DNA from: Geothrix sp. 21YS21S-2
GTDB taxonomy: Bacteria > Acidobacteriota > Holophagae > Holophagales > Holophagaceae
Length of the DNA: 64,000 bases
NCBI RefSeq assembly: GCF_030846775.1
Contig: NZ_CP132910.1
Coordinates: 1,584,001-1,648,000 of the forward strand
Reading direction: 5' to 3'
Both the position numbers and the translations under genes were made by a program. Below are positions 53,701 through 62,669 of the stretch, one piece after another. The notes beneath the pieces are model-generated. The model had not been told where the DNA came from, did no database searches, and worked only from the letters and a program-made list of their open reading frames with translations. Position 1 is the stretch's first letter. Each line of letters begins with the position of its first letter.

Positions 53701-54587
53701 AAGATGCGGTGGACCTTGTCCACGGCCTCGAACAGGTCCGGGTTGGAGGCCAGCCCCTCCGCGGGCCCCAGGAAAAGGAGGCCCCGGGCCTTGAGGGCGA
53801 AATGGAACAGGGGGACCAGCCTGCGCTGAAGGTCCGGCTGGAGGTAGATGAACACGTTCCGGCACGCGATGAGGTGCAGGGAGGAGAAGGGAGGGTCCCG
53901 AACCAGGTTCTGCACGGAGAAGACGCACATGTCCCGGAGCTCCTTCACCACCCGGAAGAGGGCGCCCTCCGGCACGAAGAACCGTGCCATGCGGTCCGGC
54001 GAGACGCCCCGCAGGGCTTCGGGGGCGTAGCGGCCCGCCTTGGCGTGCATGAGTGCGCTCGTGTCGATGTCGGTGGCGAAGATCCGCACCGGACGGGTGG
54101 CGCCCAGCGCGTCCAGCTGCTCCCTGACCAGCATGGCGATGGAGTAGGCCTCCTCGCCGGTGCAGCACCCCGGGACCCAGATGCGGAGGGGATCCGGATC
54201 GGCCTTCCCCGACGCGAGTTCCGCCATCAGGTTGTTGGCCAGGCTCACGAAGGCCATGGGGTCGCGGAAGAATTCGGTGACGCCGATGAGCAGGTCGGCC
54301 AGCAGGGCCTCGGCCTCCTCCTGGGAGTCCCGGAGGTGGGCGAGGTAGTCCTGGAGCGATCGCGAGCCCGTGGCCCGCGCGCGGTTCTGGATCCTGCGCT
54401 GGAGCGTCCCCGGCTTGTAGCGGCTGAAGTCGTTGTCGGTCTTCCGGGCCAGGACCTCGCAGATGCGCTGCAGGACCTCGGACGGGTCCCCGGGTTCGTG
54501 GAGGTTGTCGTGCGGCATGTCCATCAGGAAGGGGTTCCGGTTGGATTGCGGGAGAAAGAGCCTGCGGGCGAAAGGGATTGACGCCAT
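50733..54587 (-). CDS. CheR-PAS hybrid sensor kinase with receiver
   Basis: About 1284 aa. In order: a CheR methyltransferase domain (about 40-310: RYKPGTLQRRI, FFRDP, WVPGCCTGEEAYS, HLIACRNVFIYL); a middle region and long Glu/Asn-rich coiled coil with repeated ASNEELQ; a PAS near 600-720; two or three more PAS domains; HisKA (His in GGIAHDMNN); HATPase; and a receiver (LMVDDDE, LLDMNMPG). The usual leading CheB domain is missing. Start uncertain: 54587 has AAGGG 9 bases upstream; 54524 and 54518 are alternatives. The 230 bases before the next gene hold no feature I can name. Confidence 0.9.
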   Translation of the reverse strand: MASIPFARRLFLPQSNRNPFLMDMPHDNLHEPGDPSEVLQRICEVLARKTDNDFSRYKPGTLQRRIQNRARATGSRSLQDYLAHLRDSQEEAEALLADLLIGVTEFFRDPMAFVSLANNLMAELASGKADPDPLRIWVPGCCTGEEAYSIAMLVREQLDALGATRPVRIFATDIDTSALMHAKAGRYAPEALRGVSPDRMARFFVPEGALFRVVKELRDMCVFSVQNLVRDPPFSSLHLIACRNVFIYLQPDLQRRLVPLFHFALKARGLLFLGPAEGLASNPDLFEAVDKVHRIFLRREVRYRLPLDFPLGDRRLMYRDRPRAERAPGGPAATTDGLFERMLLEEYAPASAIVNELGDVLFCAGRIGRFLHPPMGPPTSNLLQSTAGPLRRELRSLLAQAADPDGAGPATAVVKADSGQGEETLRVTVRPMPGLERESGVFAVILQTLEPVGLQAPPSGGDNPLLDQMEMELRATQAELQATMDELGSTNEAFSASNEELQASNEELQASQEELRSVNEELTTLNHELQQKVGELRLANSDLQNLLGATEIATIFLDADLRITRFTPASADVYRLIDGDLGRPIGDILPLFRGADVLELARHVLATHGIREEHVQGADGKRWFIVRALPYRTLAQAVAGVVLTFTDITEIMLAQRALAENQERIQVSEERLSYSLQRSHTGAWEFDNTDGSAYRTLEQARIFGYDSTEGEWTRDLFLEHVVPEDRAEVRRIIREGAASGSDWTFQCRIRRTDGEIRWVLVAGGARGGRDHKPGLMAGIIQDITARKQAEEEVRRSEERFALTFHASPDAIAITRIEDGTYLLVNESFTRFLGFAPGEVLGKTSIELKVWADPRDRDRWTGELRREGQVTCLEMSFRKADGSIAVGQVSSRMITLAGEAVQLSIIRDITRQRSEEEHRRLLEAEVEHMQRMESLGRLAGGIAHDMNNVLAAIFALTQALRVRHADDAELDGALATMERAAGRGRDLVKGLVGFSRKGLREPAPVDLNGLVREEVALLDRTLMQKYRLVMDLDETLPSIMGEAGILASALMNLCMNAADAMAPGGTLTLRTRRPAEGLVEVWVEDTGEGMPQEVVKKAMEPFFTTKPSGKGTGLGLSMVLNAALAHGGTLALQSEPGKGTRAILQFPEAAACQGPAAPETAPPVPPLAILMVDDDELLRASVPTMLRMLGHHVETVDGGAAALAWLDAGGRADLVLLDMNMPGMGGLEALRGIRARNAALPVLLATGYLDPDLEEGLAEDPLVRVLGKPFTLVGIQRKFLELFGG

Positions 54588-54796
54588 CCTATCAGGCCCT
54601 TTTCCCGGGGAAGTCCCGCCGAATCCGTGCTTACGAGGAAACGGGCAGGGATTTATAAATGGTTTTTCGGAATGCCGACAGCTTGGCTGGTTTACCCGCA
54701 CCGCATACCAATACATGCGTGCTGAGAAGCTTGAATGGTTCCTGTAAAAAACTTTCTGTTATCGCCGAATCGCGCGGCGGCGCGGGCCGTACGGGA

Positions 54797-55243
54797 TCAC
54801 CTGTCGGAGAACGACCGCTCCACGACCGACAGCGGGTAGCGCGTCCCCGCCAGGTAGTCGTCGATGCACGCCACCACCACCGACGACCGGGGCCGCGCGG
54901 CGATCTCCTCCCGCGTGAGCCAGTGGCAGGCCAGGATGACGCTGTCCCGGGGAGCGGGCTCCTGCCCTTCGGGCACCGTGCCGATGAAGGCGGAGCGCAG
55001 GTAGTCGCGGCCGTTTCTCGCCTTGAGGTGATAGACCCCCAGGAAGGCCTGGGGGGTGAAGGGAAGGCCCGTCTCCTCCATCGTCTCGCGCACCACGGCC
55101 TCGAGCATCGTCTCGCCCGGATCCACGTGGCCCGCGGGCTGGTTGAAGACGCGCTCGGGATGGACCCCGTCGGTCTCCTCCACCACCAGGAAGCGTCCTT
55201 CGCGTTCGATGATCGCGGCCACCGTGGGCCTCCAGCCTGTCAT
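54797..55243 (-). CDS. NUDIX hydrolase (NudJ-like)
   Basis: 148 aa. The Nudix box is complete: GHVDPGETMLEAVVRETMEETG. The N-terminus (PTVAAIIEREGRFLVVEE) and FNQPAGH before the box match the NudJ/phosphatase-like branch. The start overlaps the recG stop by 4 bases. Substrate not known. Confidence 0.92.
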   Translation of the reverse strand: MTGWRPTVAAIIEREGRFLVVEETDGVHPERVFNQPAGHVDPGETMLEAVVRETMEETGLPFTPQAFLGVYHLKARNGRDYLRSAFIGTVPEGQEPAPRDSVILACHWLTREEIAARPRSSVVVACIDDYLAGTRYPLSVVERSFSDR

Positions 55244-57330
55244 GAGATCTCCGCCAGCTTGAGCCGTGCCTGTTCCTGTTTCAGCCAGTCCCTCTGCGGC
55301 CCGGTGAGGCCCCTGGCCAGGGCCTTCTCCGCGGCCTCCTTGCAGGCGAGCAGGAGCCTGCGGTCCCGCACCAGGTCCGCGGCCTGGAACCTGGGGAGGC
55401 CGGCCTGCCTGGTGCCGAAGAATTCGCCGGGCCCGCGCAGCTCCAGGTCCTTCTGGGCGATGCGGAAGCCGTCCTGGGTCTCGGTGAGGACGCGGAGGCG
55501 CTCGGTCTCGCTGGCCGAGAGCATGATGAACTGGCTGCGCGCCGAGCCGCGGCCCACCCTGCCCCGCAGCTGGTGGAGCTGGGACAGGCCGAAGCGCTCG
55601 GCGTGGTCCACCACCATGACCGTGGCGTTGGGCACGTCCACGCCCACCTCCACCACGGTGGTGGCCAGGAGGATGCGGGCCTCGCCCTTGACGAAGGCGT
55701 CCATGCGAAGGGCCAGCTCGTCGGCCTTGAGGCGGCCGTGGACGACGGCGATGGGCACGTCCGGGAACTGGGCGTGCAGGAGGCCCTCCATGGCCTGGAT
55801 GTCGCGCAGGGGCACCTTGGTCTCGTCCTGGGGGTCGATGGCCGGGCTGATGACGAAGGCCTGGTGCCCGGCCTGGAGCTCGCGCTCCACCAGCTCCCAG
55901 GCGCGCCCGGCGTGGTCGGGCTCCAGGAGCCTCGAGGTGATGGGCTGGCGGCCCGGGGGCAGTTCGTCCAGCACGGACTGCTCCAGGTCGCCGAAGAGGG
56001 CCAGGGCCAGGGACCGGGGGATGGGGGTGGCGCTCATGACCAGCCAGTGGGGGTCCAGCCCCTTCTCCTTGAGGGCCTCGCGCTGGCGCACGCCGAAGCG
56101 GTGCTGCTCATCCACCACCACCAGCTGGAGCCGGCTGAAGGCCACGGACTCCTGGAAGAGGGCGTGGGTGCCCACCACGTAGGAGGCTTCGCCGGAGGCG
56201 ATGCGGGCCAGGGCGGCGCGTTTCGCGGCGGCCTTCATGGGGCCCAGGAGCAGCTCCATGCGCCCGGCCTGGTCGCCCAGGATCCGCTGGAAGGTGGCTG
56301 CGTGCTGGCGCGCCAGGACCTCGGTGGGCACCAGGAGCGCGGCCTGGCCCCCGGTCTCGGCCACCATGGCCATGGCCAGGAAGGCCACCAGGGTCTTGCC
56401 GCTGCCCACGTCGCCCTGGAGCAGGCGGTGCATGACCCGGCCCGAGGTGAGGTCCTCCACGATCTCCTTGAAGGCCGTGCGCTGGGCCCCGGTGAGCCGG
56501 AAGGGGAGGAAGCTCCGCAGCCGTTCGCGCAGCTCGGGGGAGGTGGCCACCAGCTGGCCGCGTCGCGCCATGCGGCCCGCGCGGCGCAGGGAGACGCCCA
56601 GGGAGAACGCGAAGAGCTCCTCGCAGGCCAGGCGCTGGTGGGCGGGGGTGGCGTGGGCGTCCAGCAGGTCGGCGTCCCCGTCGTCGGGGGGCTGGTGCAG
56701 CAGCCGGAGGGCGCCCAGGGTGTCGGGATAGCCGCGGGCCAGGTCCGGGGGCAGCCACTCGCCCGGGTCCGCGGCGCGGGCCAGGGCCTCCTGGACCAGC
56801 TTCTGGCGGTACCGGCCGGTGATGGGGCCCAGCTTGCGGTACAGGGGGAGGAAGCGGCGGATCCAGAGGTTCTCCTCGTCGGCCGCCTTGCCCATGTTCT
56901 CGAAGGCCGGTCCCCGCATCTCCAGGCCCCCGCGGCCCATGGCCACGGGCCCGAAGGCCAGTATCCGGTCGCCGGGCCGCAGGGCCTTGGCCAGGTAGCC
57001 CTGGTTGAACCAGATGAGGCGGATGGTGCCGGTGCCGTCCTGCAGGAGCACCTCGGTGAGGGCCATGCGCTGCAAGCGGGTGGTGGTGCTCCGGAGGTCC
57101 TTGACGGTGCCCAGCACGGTCACGGGCTCCCGGTCGGGGCTCCAGCGGGTGTCGAGCTCGCCGATCTTCTGGAGGCTGCCCCGGTCGATGTAGCGGTACG
57201 GCAGGGACCAGAGGAGTTCCTTGAGGGTGGTGATGCCGGCGGCCTCGAAGGCCTCGGCGAAGGCCGGTCCCACCCCCCGCAGGGCCGTGACCTTGGAGGA
57301 GAGGGGGTAGAGCGGCAGCGCCGTGGCCAT
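55240..57330 (-). CDS. recG: ATP-dependent DNA helicase RecG
   Basis: 696 aa. The N-terminal wedge/OB domain is at 1-200 (GVGPAFAEAFEAAGI, VTVLGTVKDLRS). The helicase core has GDVGSGKT (Walker A), VVVDEQHRFGV (DEQH box), MSATPIPRS, RGRVGRG and a C-terminal LRGPGEFFGTRQAG. It rescues stalled forks and branch-migrates junctions. It overlaps the dnaB stop (TGATG). Confidence 0.97.
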   Translation of the reverse strand: MATALPLYPLSSKVTALRGVGPAFAEAFEAAGITTLKELLWSLPYRYIDRGSLQKIGELDTRWSPDREPVTVLGTVKDLRSTTTRLQRMALTEVLLQDGTGTIRLIWFNQGYLAKALRPGDRILAFGPVAMGRGGLEMRGPAFENMGKAADEENLWIRRFLPLYRKLGPITGRYRQKLVQEALARAADPGEWLPPDLARGYPDTLGALRLLHQPPDDGDADLLDAHATPAHQRLACEELFAFSLGVSLRRAGRMARRGQLVATSPELRERLRSFLPFRLTGAQRTAFKEIVEDLTSGRVMHRLLQGDVGSGKTLVAFLAMAMVAETGGQAALLVPTEVLARQHAATFQRILGDQAGRMELLLGPMKAAAKRAALARIASGEASYVVGTHALFQESVAFSRLQLVVVDEQHRFGVRQREALKEKGLDPHWLVMSATPIPRSLALALFGDLEQSVLDELPPGRQPITSRLLEPDHAGRAWELVERELQAGHQAFVISPAIDPQDETKVPLRDIQAMEGLLHAQFPDVPIAVVHGRLKADELALRMDAFVKGEARILLATTVVEVGVDVPNATVMVVDHAERFGLSQLHQLRGRVGRGSARSQFIMLSASETERLRVLTETQDGFRIAQKDLELRGPGEFFGTRQAGLPRFQAADLVRDRRLLLACKEAAEKALARGLTGPQRDWLKQEQARLKLAEIS

Positions 57331-58700
57331 CAGCCCTGCCCGGGATCGGTGGCGCGCTCCATCTCGCGGTAGCGGGCGTACTCGCCCTCGAAGTAGAGCC
57401 CCACGGAGCCCACGGGGCCGTTGCGGTGCTTGGCGATGATCAGCTCCGCGCTGCGGTCGTCCTCCACCTGGCCGTCGGCGGGGGGCTGCATGCGGCGGTG
57501 GATGAACATGACCATGTCGGCGTCCTGCTCGATGGCGCCGGAGTCGCGCAGGTCGGAGAGCTGGGGGCGCCCGCCCTGGCGGTGCTCCACTTCGCGGTTC
57601 AGCTGCGAGAGGACGACGATGGGGATGCCGTGGTCCTTGGCCAGGAGCTTGAAGCCGCGGCTGATCTCGCCGATGCGGGTGGCCTCGCTCTGCTTGGCGG
57701 CGCGCGACGAGTCGGGGCTGCTCAGGAGCTGCAGGTAGTCCACGATGAGCAGGTCCAGCTTGTGGTTGGCGTGGGAGAGGTGGCGGTCCACCATGGCCGT
57801 GATCTCGCGCGTGGTGATGGCGGCCTGGTCGTTGATGTAGATGGGGAGCTCCAGCAGGGCGTCCCGGCTCTTCAGCAGCCGGGCCTGGATGGCCTCGTCG
57901 AAGTTGCCGGCGGCCACGCTGCGGAGGTTCACCGCGCAGTGGGCCGACAGCAGGCGGTTGAAGACCTCCTCCTTGGACATTTCCAGCGAGAAGAAGGCCG
58001 CGTGGGCCTGATGGTACATGGCCGAACGCAGCAGCCAGTTGAGGGCCAGGGCCGTCTTGCCGATGCCGGGGCGGGCCGCGAGGATGATGAGGTTGCCGGG
58101 CTGGAAGCCCTGGGTGATGGCGTCCAGCCTGGAGAAGCCCACCCTGAGGCCGGTGGAGCCGCGGCCCTCCAGGCGGTCCAGGAGGTTCTCCATGGCGTCC
58201 CTGGCCACGTCGGCGATGTGCTCGAGGCCCCGCTTGTCCTGGCCCTGGGCCAGGCGGAAGAGGTCGACCGCCGCCTGCTCCACGAGGGTGTCGGGGGGCG
58301 CCTCCTCCTCCGCGGCCTGGCGCACCAGTTGGGCCCCCAGCCGGATGAGCTGCCTGAGCTTGCGCTTGCGGATGAGCAGGTCGGCCAGCACCTTGGGCCG
58401 TCCCACCTCCTCGGCGCTGAGGAGGTCCACCAGCCCGGTGAACCCGCCCACCCGGGCGAGGTCCCCGGCCTGGTCGAGGGCGTCCTTGAGGGTGAGGGAG
58501 TTCACCTCCAGCTGGGCCTCGATCAGGGACTTGAGGGCCTTGAACACCGCGCGGTGGGCGGGGTGGACGAAGTCCTCCTCCGTCAGGACGAAGGAGACCT
58601 CGGTGGCGGCCGTCTCGGCCCCCGGCGCGCAGCAGGTGGCCAACAGCGCGCGTTCGGCCTCGATGTCCTCTGGCAGGCGTTGGGGGAGCCACTCGCTCAT
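57330..58700 (-). CDS. dnaB: Replicative DNA helicase
   Basis: 456 aa. The N-terminal collar domain has LPEDIEAERALLATC and VLTEEDFVHPAHRAVF. The RecA-like motor has AARPGIGKTALALN (Walker A), LLIVDYLQLL (Walker B) and DLRDSGAIEQDADMVMFIHR. It unwinds the chromosome fork as a hexamer. No intein is present. Confidence 0.97.
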   Translation of the reverse strand: MSEWLPQRLPEDIEAERALLATCCAPGAETAATEVSFVLTEEDFVHPAHRAVFKALKSLIEAQLEVNSLTLKDALDQAGDLARVGGFTGLVDLLSAEEVGRPKVLADLLIRKRKLRQLIRLGAQLVRQAAEEEAPPDTLVEQAAVDLFRLAQGQDKRGLEHIADVARDAMENLLDRLEGRGSTGLRVGFSRLDAITQGFQPGNLIILAARPGIGKTALALNWLLRSAMYHQAHAAFFSLEMSKEEVFNRLLSAHCAVNLRSVAAGNFDEAIQARLLKSRDALLELPIYINDQAAITTREITAMVDRHLSHANHKLDLLIVDYLQLLSSPDSSRAAKQSEATRIGEISRGFKLLAKDHGIPIVVLSQLNREVEHRQGGRPQLSDLRDSGAIEQDADMVMFIHRRMQPPADGQVEDDRSAELIIAKHRNGPVGSVGLYFEGEYARYREMERATDPGQG

Positions 58701-58709
58701 GGGGTCACG

Positions 58710-61700
58710 TCAGGGGTGGGTGTAGCCGGTGCCCGTCACATCGATGAAGATGGGGTTCGTGACGGCGATGGGGTAGATGCCCCGCATGATCTCGTACCAG
58801 GGCGTTCCCGCCTTGTAGGGCCCGGTCTGGTCGAGGGCGACGCCGGCTTCCACCACGATCCAGGCGCCGGTGCCCGTGGTGGGCAGGGCGACGGGGAAGG
58901 TGCCGCTGAAGAGGCGGTCGTCCGTGGCGGACCGGGTGAGGGCGGCCGGATCGATGGTGCTGACCACCTTGCCGTTCATGACGATGCGCACCTGGTCCAG
59001 GGGCATCCAGTCCTGCCTGTAGAGGTTCACGACGACATTGGCCGTGGCCAGGGGGCCCTTCACCAGGCCGCCGGGACCGGCGCCTCCCACCGTCACGTCC
59101 AGGAAGGGACCGGTGGAGGCCACCGCGGCGCCGGACTTCAGGGCGGCGAGCACGGTGGAGAGGTCCTGCACCAGGTCCGAGGTGGGCGTGGTGCCGGCGA
59201 TGGGCGGGTTGGCGAGGACGGGCGTGGCCTTGAGGTAGGTGCGGGCCAGGCCCACGGGGGTGTCGAGGCTGAACCTCGCCGAGGACAGGCCCAGGGCCTT
59301 GGTGAAGGCCGCGGGGGTCTGCTGGTTGAGGAGCGCGAACCAGTCGGCCCGGACCTGGAGGAATTCCTGGAACCAGGGATCGGGGGCGGTCTTGACGAAG
59401 CCCTCGCCGCGCAGGAGCTCGATGGCGTCGAAGCCGCCGTTGGTGGTGCCGTCGGCGTAGAAGCCCTTGCCGGTCCACCAGGCGTTGACGCCGGTGCCCA
59501 CGGGAACGGTGCGGTCGAACCCGGTCAGGGTGAAGAGGCCGTTGGCGCCCCGGGGCCGGTGCACGATGGTGAAGGAGCCCCGGGCCTGGGTGATGAAGTC
59601 GGACAGGGTCCAGTTGTCGGGCTGCAGGGCCCCGCCGAAACGGTAGGCGGTGGCGGCGGGCGTGCCCAGCGCGGTGGCGGTGCCGTAGCCGGGCAGCTCG
59701 GAGGTGCGGGCGTTCATCACGAAGGGATCGCTCTTGACGGCGGCGAGCTGCGCTGCGCTCCAGCCGACGCCGTCGAATTCCATGCGGAAGTCGTTGTAGA
59801 GCCGGTGGCCGTCGGCGGCCATGTCCTTCTCGGTCGTGGCCACGACCTGGACGGCCTCGGCAAGGGCCGAGACCAGCTTCTCGACCGGGAGGTAGCCGCC
59901 GCCGCTGGCCTGGGAGGGCCCGGGCACGTCGAAGGTGGTCCAGCCCGCGGGCAGGGACCTGGGCCAGACGATGAAGGAGTGGCTGTTGCTGGTCTGGCCC
60001 TCGTAGGCGGTGATGTCCTTGGTCTGGAGGTCCGAGAGGGGTCCCCGGGTCGCGTAGGCGCGGAAGGTGCCGCCGCTGATCACGGGGTTGCCGGCATCGG
60101 AGATCTCGCCGGTGGGGATGCCGTTGGCGAGCCAGAAGTAGCGGGTCTGCACGTTGCTGAAGAAACCGGTGCCGAACATCTCGTTGCCGGCGCGGAACTG
60201 GTCCTGGCCTGGGGCCACGGCGACGGCCACCTTCTTGGAGATGGCGTCGTAGTAGGTCGAGAGGGTCCGGGTCCTGCGCAAGGCGGGATCGGGCGTGGTG
60301 CCGGTGCCCTTGAAGGTGAAGCGCATCGGCTGCATGTTGCCTTCGGGGGCGTCGGCCTCCCGCGTATCGAAGAGGTGGGCCGCGTAGAGGCCGCGGATCG
60401 CGGTGCCGGTCTCGCTGACGATCTGGTCGGCTTCGGGGCACAGGTAGTCCTTGGACCCGACGTAGAAACCCTGGCTCGGGTAGATGACGATGGGGCCGCT
60501 GAGCAGGGGCCTGAGGGTGTTGTAGGAGTTCACCGTCTCGTACTTGATCTGCTGGCCGACCTTGTTGGTCACCACGATGCGGTAGGTGCCCGCGGGAAGG
60601 TACATGGACGTCGAGTCGGCCGAGAAGGTGCTTGTCCCGGTGATGTTCTCGCCGGGCTCCAGCCAGACGACGCGCTCGGGGATCCAGATATCCTTGCCGG
60701 TCTGGCCGGCGTTGCGCTCGACGCGGACCTCGGTGGGGAACGGGCCCTGCCTCATGGCCGACCCGGTCAGGGAGAACTTCATCTGGCCGAAGCCCAGGGG
60801 CCAGAGCCCGTCGGTGGCGTTGTACTTCGTCAGGGCCATCTCGTCGAACAGCGCCTCGCCGTGGTTCGGCATGGCGGTGGAGCTGCTCATCCCGCCCACG
60901 ATGTAGAGGCGGCGGTTGTAGGAGAGGGAGGCGCCCGCCGCGAGGCCCGCGGGGGGGAGGGGAAGGCAGCCCACCACCAGGCGTTCCGGGAACGACGGCC
61001 GCATGGCCTCCAGGGCGTCCTGGGGGTCGGATGCGACGGCGACCGCGGGGGAATCCTGGCTCATGATGCCGATGGACGCGTGCGAATCGATGGATGCGGC
61101 GCTGGGCTCGACGGCCATCAGCACCACCATGGCCGACTGGACGGAAGTGGCGATGGGGTTTCCGAAATCGCTGCCGGGGATCTGGACGCCCCACGGCTTG
61201 GCCAGGGGTTCGCCGAACACGGACACGCCCGCGGGAACGCAGAAGCGGTAGCCGCTCGAAGTCTGGTGGAGGAAGTCCCCGATGCTGCGCACGCCCACGG
61301 GGGAGCCGCTCTCGTTCACGACGGTGGTCGAGGCGAGGACGTAGCGGGAGAGCTTGCCGAGGGAGAGCACATGGACCACGGAGACGCCCCGCACGATGCC
61401 CGAGGTCTCCCAGTCCGCGCCCGTGAGCTTGTGGGCCTTGTCGAGGATGCGGCCCCGCATGGTGAGGGTGCTCGGCTCCGTGAGGGTCTCGGGCTCGAAG
61501 GTGTCGAAGACCACCTGGATGTCCGGATCCTGGTTGACCACGGGCGTGAGCCGTTCGAGGGAATCCCCGGGCATGTTGACCCGCTGGTAGCTGGTGTCGA
61601 GGGCGACGTAGCCGGCGTCCACGATGCTGCCGCCCGATGGGGCTCCTGCGATGGGGACCTGGGAGGCATCCCCCCAGCGGGTGCCGTCGATGGCCACCTG

Positions 61701-61931
61701 GACGAAGTCGTTGCCCAGGTAGTAGTCGCCGGGGCCTGCGGTGGACTTGAGGCCCGACACCCGGTCGCCACCCGATTCAGGAATGGCCTCCGCGACCACG
61801 GTGGTCCGCTGGAACCCCGTGGCCCGGTAGCAGCCCGTGCCGCCCAGCGCGAGCAGGGCCGGCACGGCGAAGGCGAGGCCCACGCGGGGAAGGGAAGGTG
61901 TCAATGGCCGCACGGGGCTTGTATGATTCAT
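58710..61931 (-). CDS. Large CehA/McbA-like lipoprotein with eroded PHP metal site
   Basis: 1073 aa, with a signal peptide ending in LGGTGC (weak lipobox at Cys34). The C-terminal third resembles CehA/McbA metallohydrolases: FTIVHRPRGANG, GGFDAIELLRGEG, RADWFALLNQ, LDTPVGLARTYLKAT, VASTGPFLDVTVGG and the end AVTNPIFIDVTGTGYTHP. The usual SDSH metal motif before the GxxRTY stretch is replaced (GLSSARFS), so catalysis is doubtful. The first 600 residues are beta-rich with no clear family. It lies 9 bases after dnaB in the leftward direction. Confidence 0.7.
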   Translation of the reverse strand: MNHTSPVRPLTPSLPRVGLAFAVPALLALGGTGCYRATGFQRTTVVAEAIPESGGDRVSGLKSTAGPGDYYLGNDFVQVAIDGTRWGDASQVPIAGAPSGGSIVDAGYVALDTSYQRVNMPGDSLERLTPVVNQDPDIQVVFDTFEPETLTEPSTLTMRGRILDKAHKLTGADWETSGIVRGVSVVHVLSLGKLSRYVLASTTVVNESGSPVGVRSIGDFLHQTSSGYRFCVPAGVSVFGEPLAKPWGVQIPGSDFGNPIATSVQSAMVVLMAVEPSAASIDSHASIGIMSQDSPAVAVASDPQDALEAMRPSFPERLVVGCLPLPPAGLAAGASLSYNRRLYIVGGMSSSTAMPNHGEALFDEMALTKYNATDGLWPLGFGQMKFSLTGSAMRQGPFPTEVRVERNAGQTGKDIWIPERVVWLEPGENITGTSTFSADSTSMYLPAGTYRIVVTNKVGQQIKYETVNSYNTLRPLLSGPIVIYPSQGFYVGSKDYLCPEADQIVSETGTAIRGLYAAHLFDTREADAPEGNMQPMRFTFKGTGTTPDPALRRTRTLSTYYDAISKKVAVAVAPGQDQFRAGNEMFGTGFFSNVQTRYFWLANGIPTGEISDAGNPVISGGTFRAYATRGPLSDLQTKDITAYEGQTSNSHSFIVWPRSLPAGWTTFDVPGPSQASGGGYLPVEKLVSALAEAVQVVATTEKDMAADGHRLYNDFRMEFDGVGWSAAQLAAVKSDPFVMNARTSELPGYGTATALGTPAATAYRFGGALQPDNWTLSDFITQARGSFTIVHRPRGANGLFTLTGFDRTVPVGTGVNAWWTGKGFYADGTTNGGFDAIELLRGEGFVKTAPDPWFQEFLQVRADWFALLNQQTPAAFTKALGLSSARFSLDTPVGLARTYLKATPVLANPPIAGTTPTSDLVQDLSTVLAALKSGAAVASTGPFLDVTVGGAGPGGLVKGPLATANVVVNLYRQDWMPLDQVRIVMNGKVVSTIDPAALTRSATDDRLFSGTFPVALPTTGTGAWIVVEAGVALDQTGPYKAGTPWYEIMRGIYPIAVTNPIFIDVTGTGYTHP

Positions 61932-61985
61932 TAATTCTCACTCGCGTTGGGCCCCAATGGGGGTAAGGGTCTATGCTAACTCACG

Positions 61986-62669
61986 ATGGGACTATCTGCC
62001 TGGGTTACTCTCCGTTCGGGTTCACGGCGGTGGCTGTGGGCAACCCTTTTTGTATTCTTTACCATTGATTTGCTTTGGATTCTCCTATGGTTCCCGAAGG
62101 AGTTCGCTTCCCGCATTTTTCTGCGGAATGCCCTTCCGGCAGTGCAGGGGCCGGCCCTGGTCCTGGGGGCCGGCGTGTACGCCGACGGCGAGCCCTCCCC
62201 GATCCTCGAGGGGCGGCTCGAGGCCGCCCTGGCGCTGTTCAGGGGCGGCCAGGTGGGCTGGATCCTGGTTTCCGGCGACAACCGGGCGCAAAACTACAAC
62301 GAGCCCCAGGCGATGCGGAAATGGCTCATCCGCCGGGGGGTCCCCGTCGAGCGGGTGGTGAGCGACTACGGCGGCAGGCGCACCTATGACAGCCTCCGGC
62401 GGGCCCAGGCGGTCTTCGGGGTGAAGCGCGCCGTGGTGGTCACTTCGGATTTCCACCTGCCCAGGGCCCTCTACCTGGCCTCCAGCATGGGCCTGGACGC
62501 AACGGGCGTGGCCGCGGACACCTCCGGGGTGCCCCTGAAGGCCAGGGCCGGGTTCCTGGCCCGGGAATTCGCGGCCCGGCACGTGGCGGTGCTGGACCGG
62601 TGGTTTCCGCCCCACACGATGCTGGGGAACCGGGAGACCACTCCGGACGACGCTACAGCAGGGCCTTGA
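61986..62669 (+). CDS. SanA/YdcF (DUF218) family membrane protein
   Basis: 227 aa with one N-terminal membrane helix and a DUF218 domain: ALVLGAGVYADGEPSPILEGRLEAAL, ILVSGDNR, NEPQAMRKWLIRRGVP, VVSDYGGRRTYDSLRRA and VVTSDFHLPRALYLA. SanA affects envelope permeability in enterics. It overlaps the 3' end of the convergent synthetase gene by 17 bases. Confidence 0.88.
   Translation: MGLSAWVTLRSGSRRWLWATLFVFFTIDLLWILLWFPKEFASRIFLRNALPAVQGPALVLGAGVYADGEPSPILEGRLEAALALFRGGQVGWILVSGDNRAQNYNEPQAMRKWLIRRGVPVERVVSDYGGRRTYDSLRRAQAVFGVKRAVVVTSDFHLPRALYLASSMGLDATGVAADTSGVPLKARAGFLAREFAARHVAVLDRWFPPHTMLGNRETTPDDATAGP

Noticed and set aside
50064-54581. 1500-codon plus-strand frame opposite the CheR-PAS kinase.
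   Set aside because: Same cause; its product is repetitive and the minus-strand protein has clear domains along the same length.
57426-61934. 1500-codon plus-strand frame opposite dnaB and the CehA-like gene.
   Set aside because: Same cause; it has no family features, and the opposite strand carries well-supported genes throughout.
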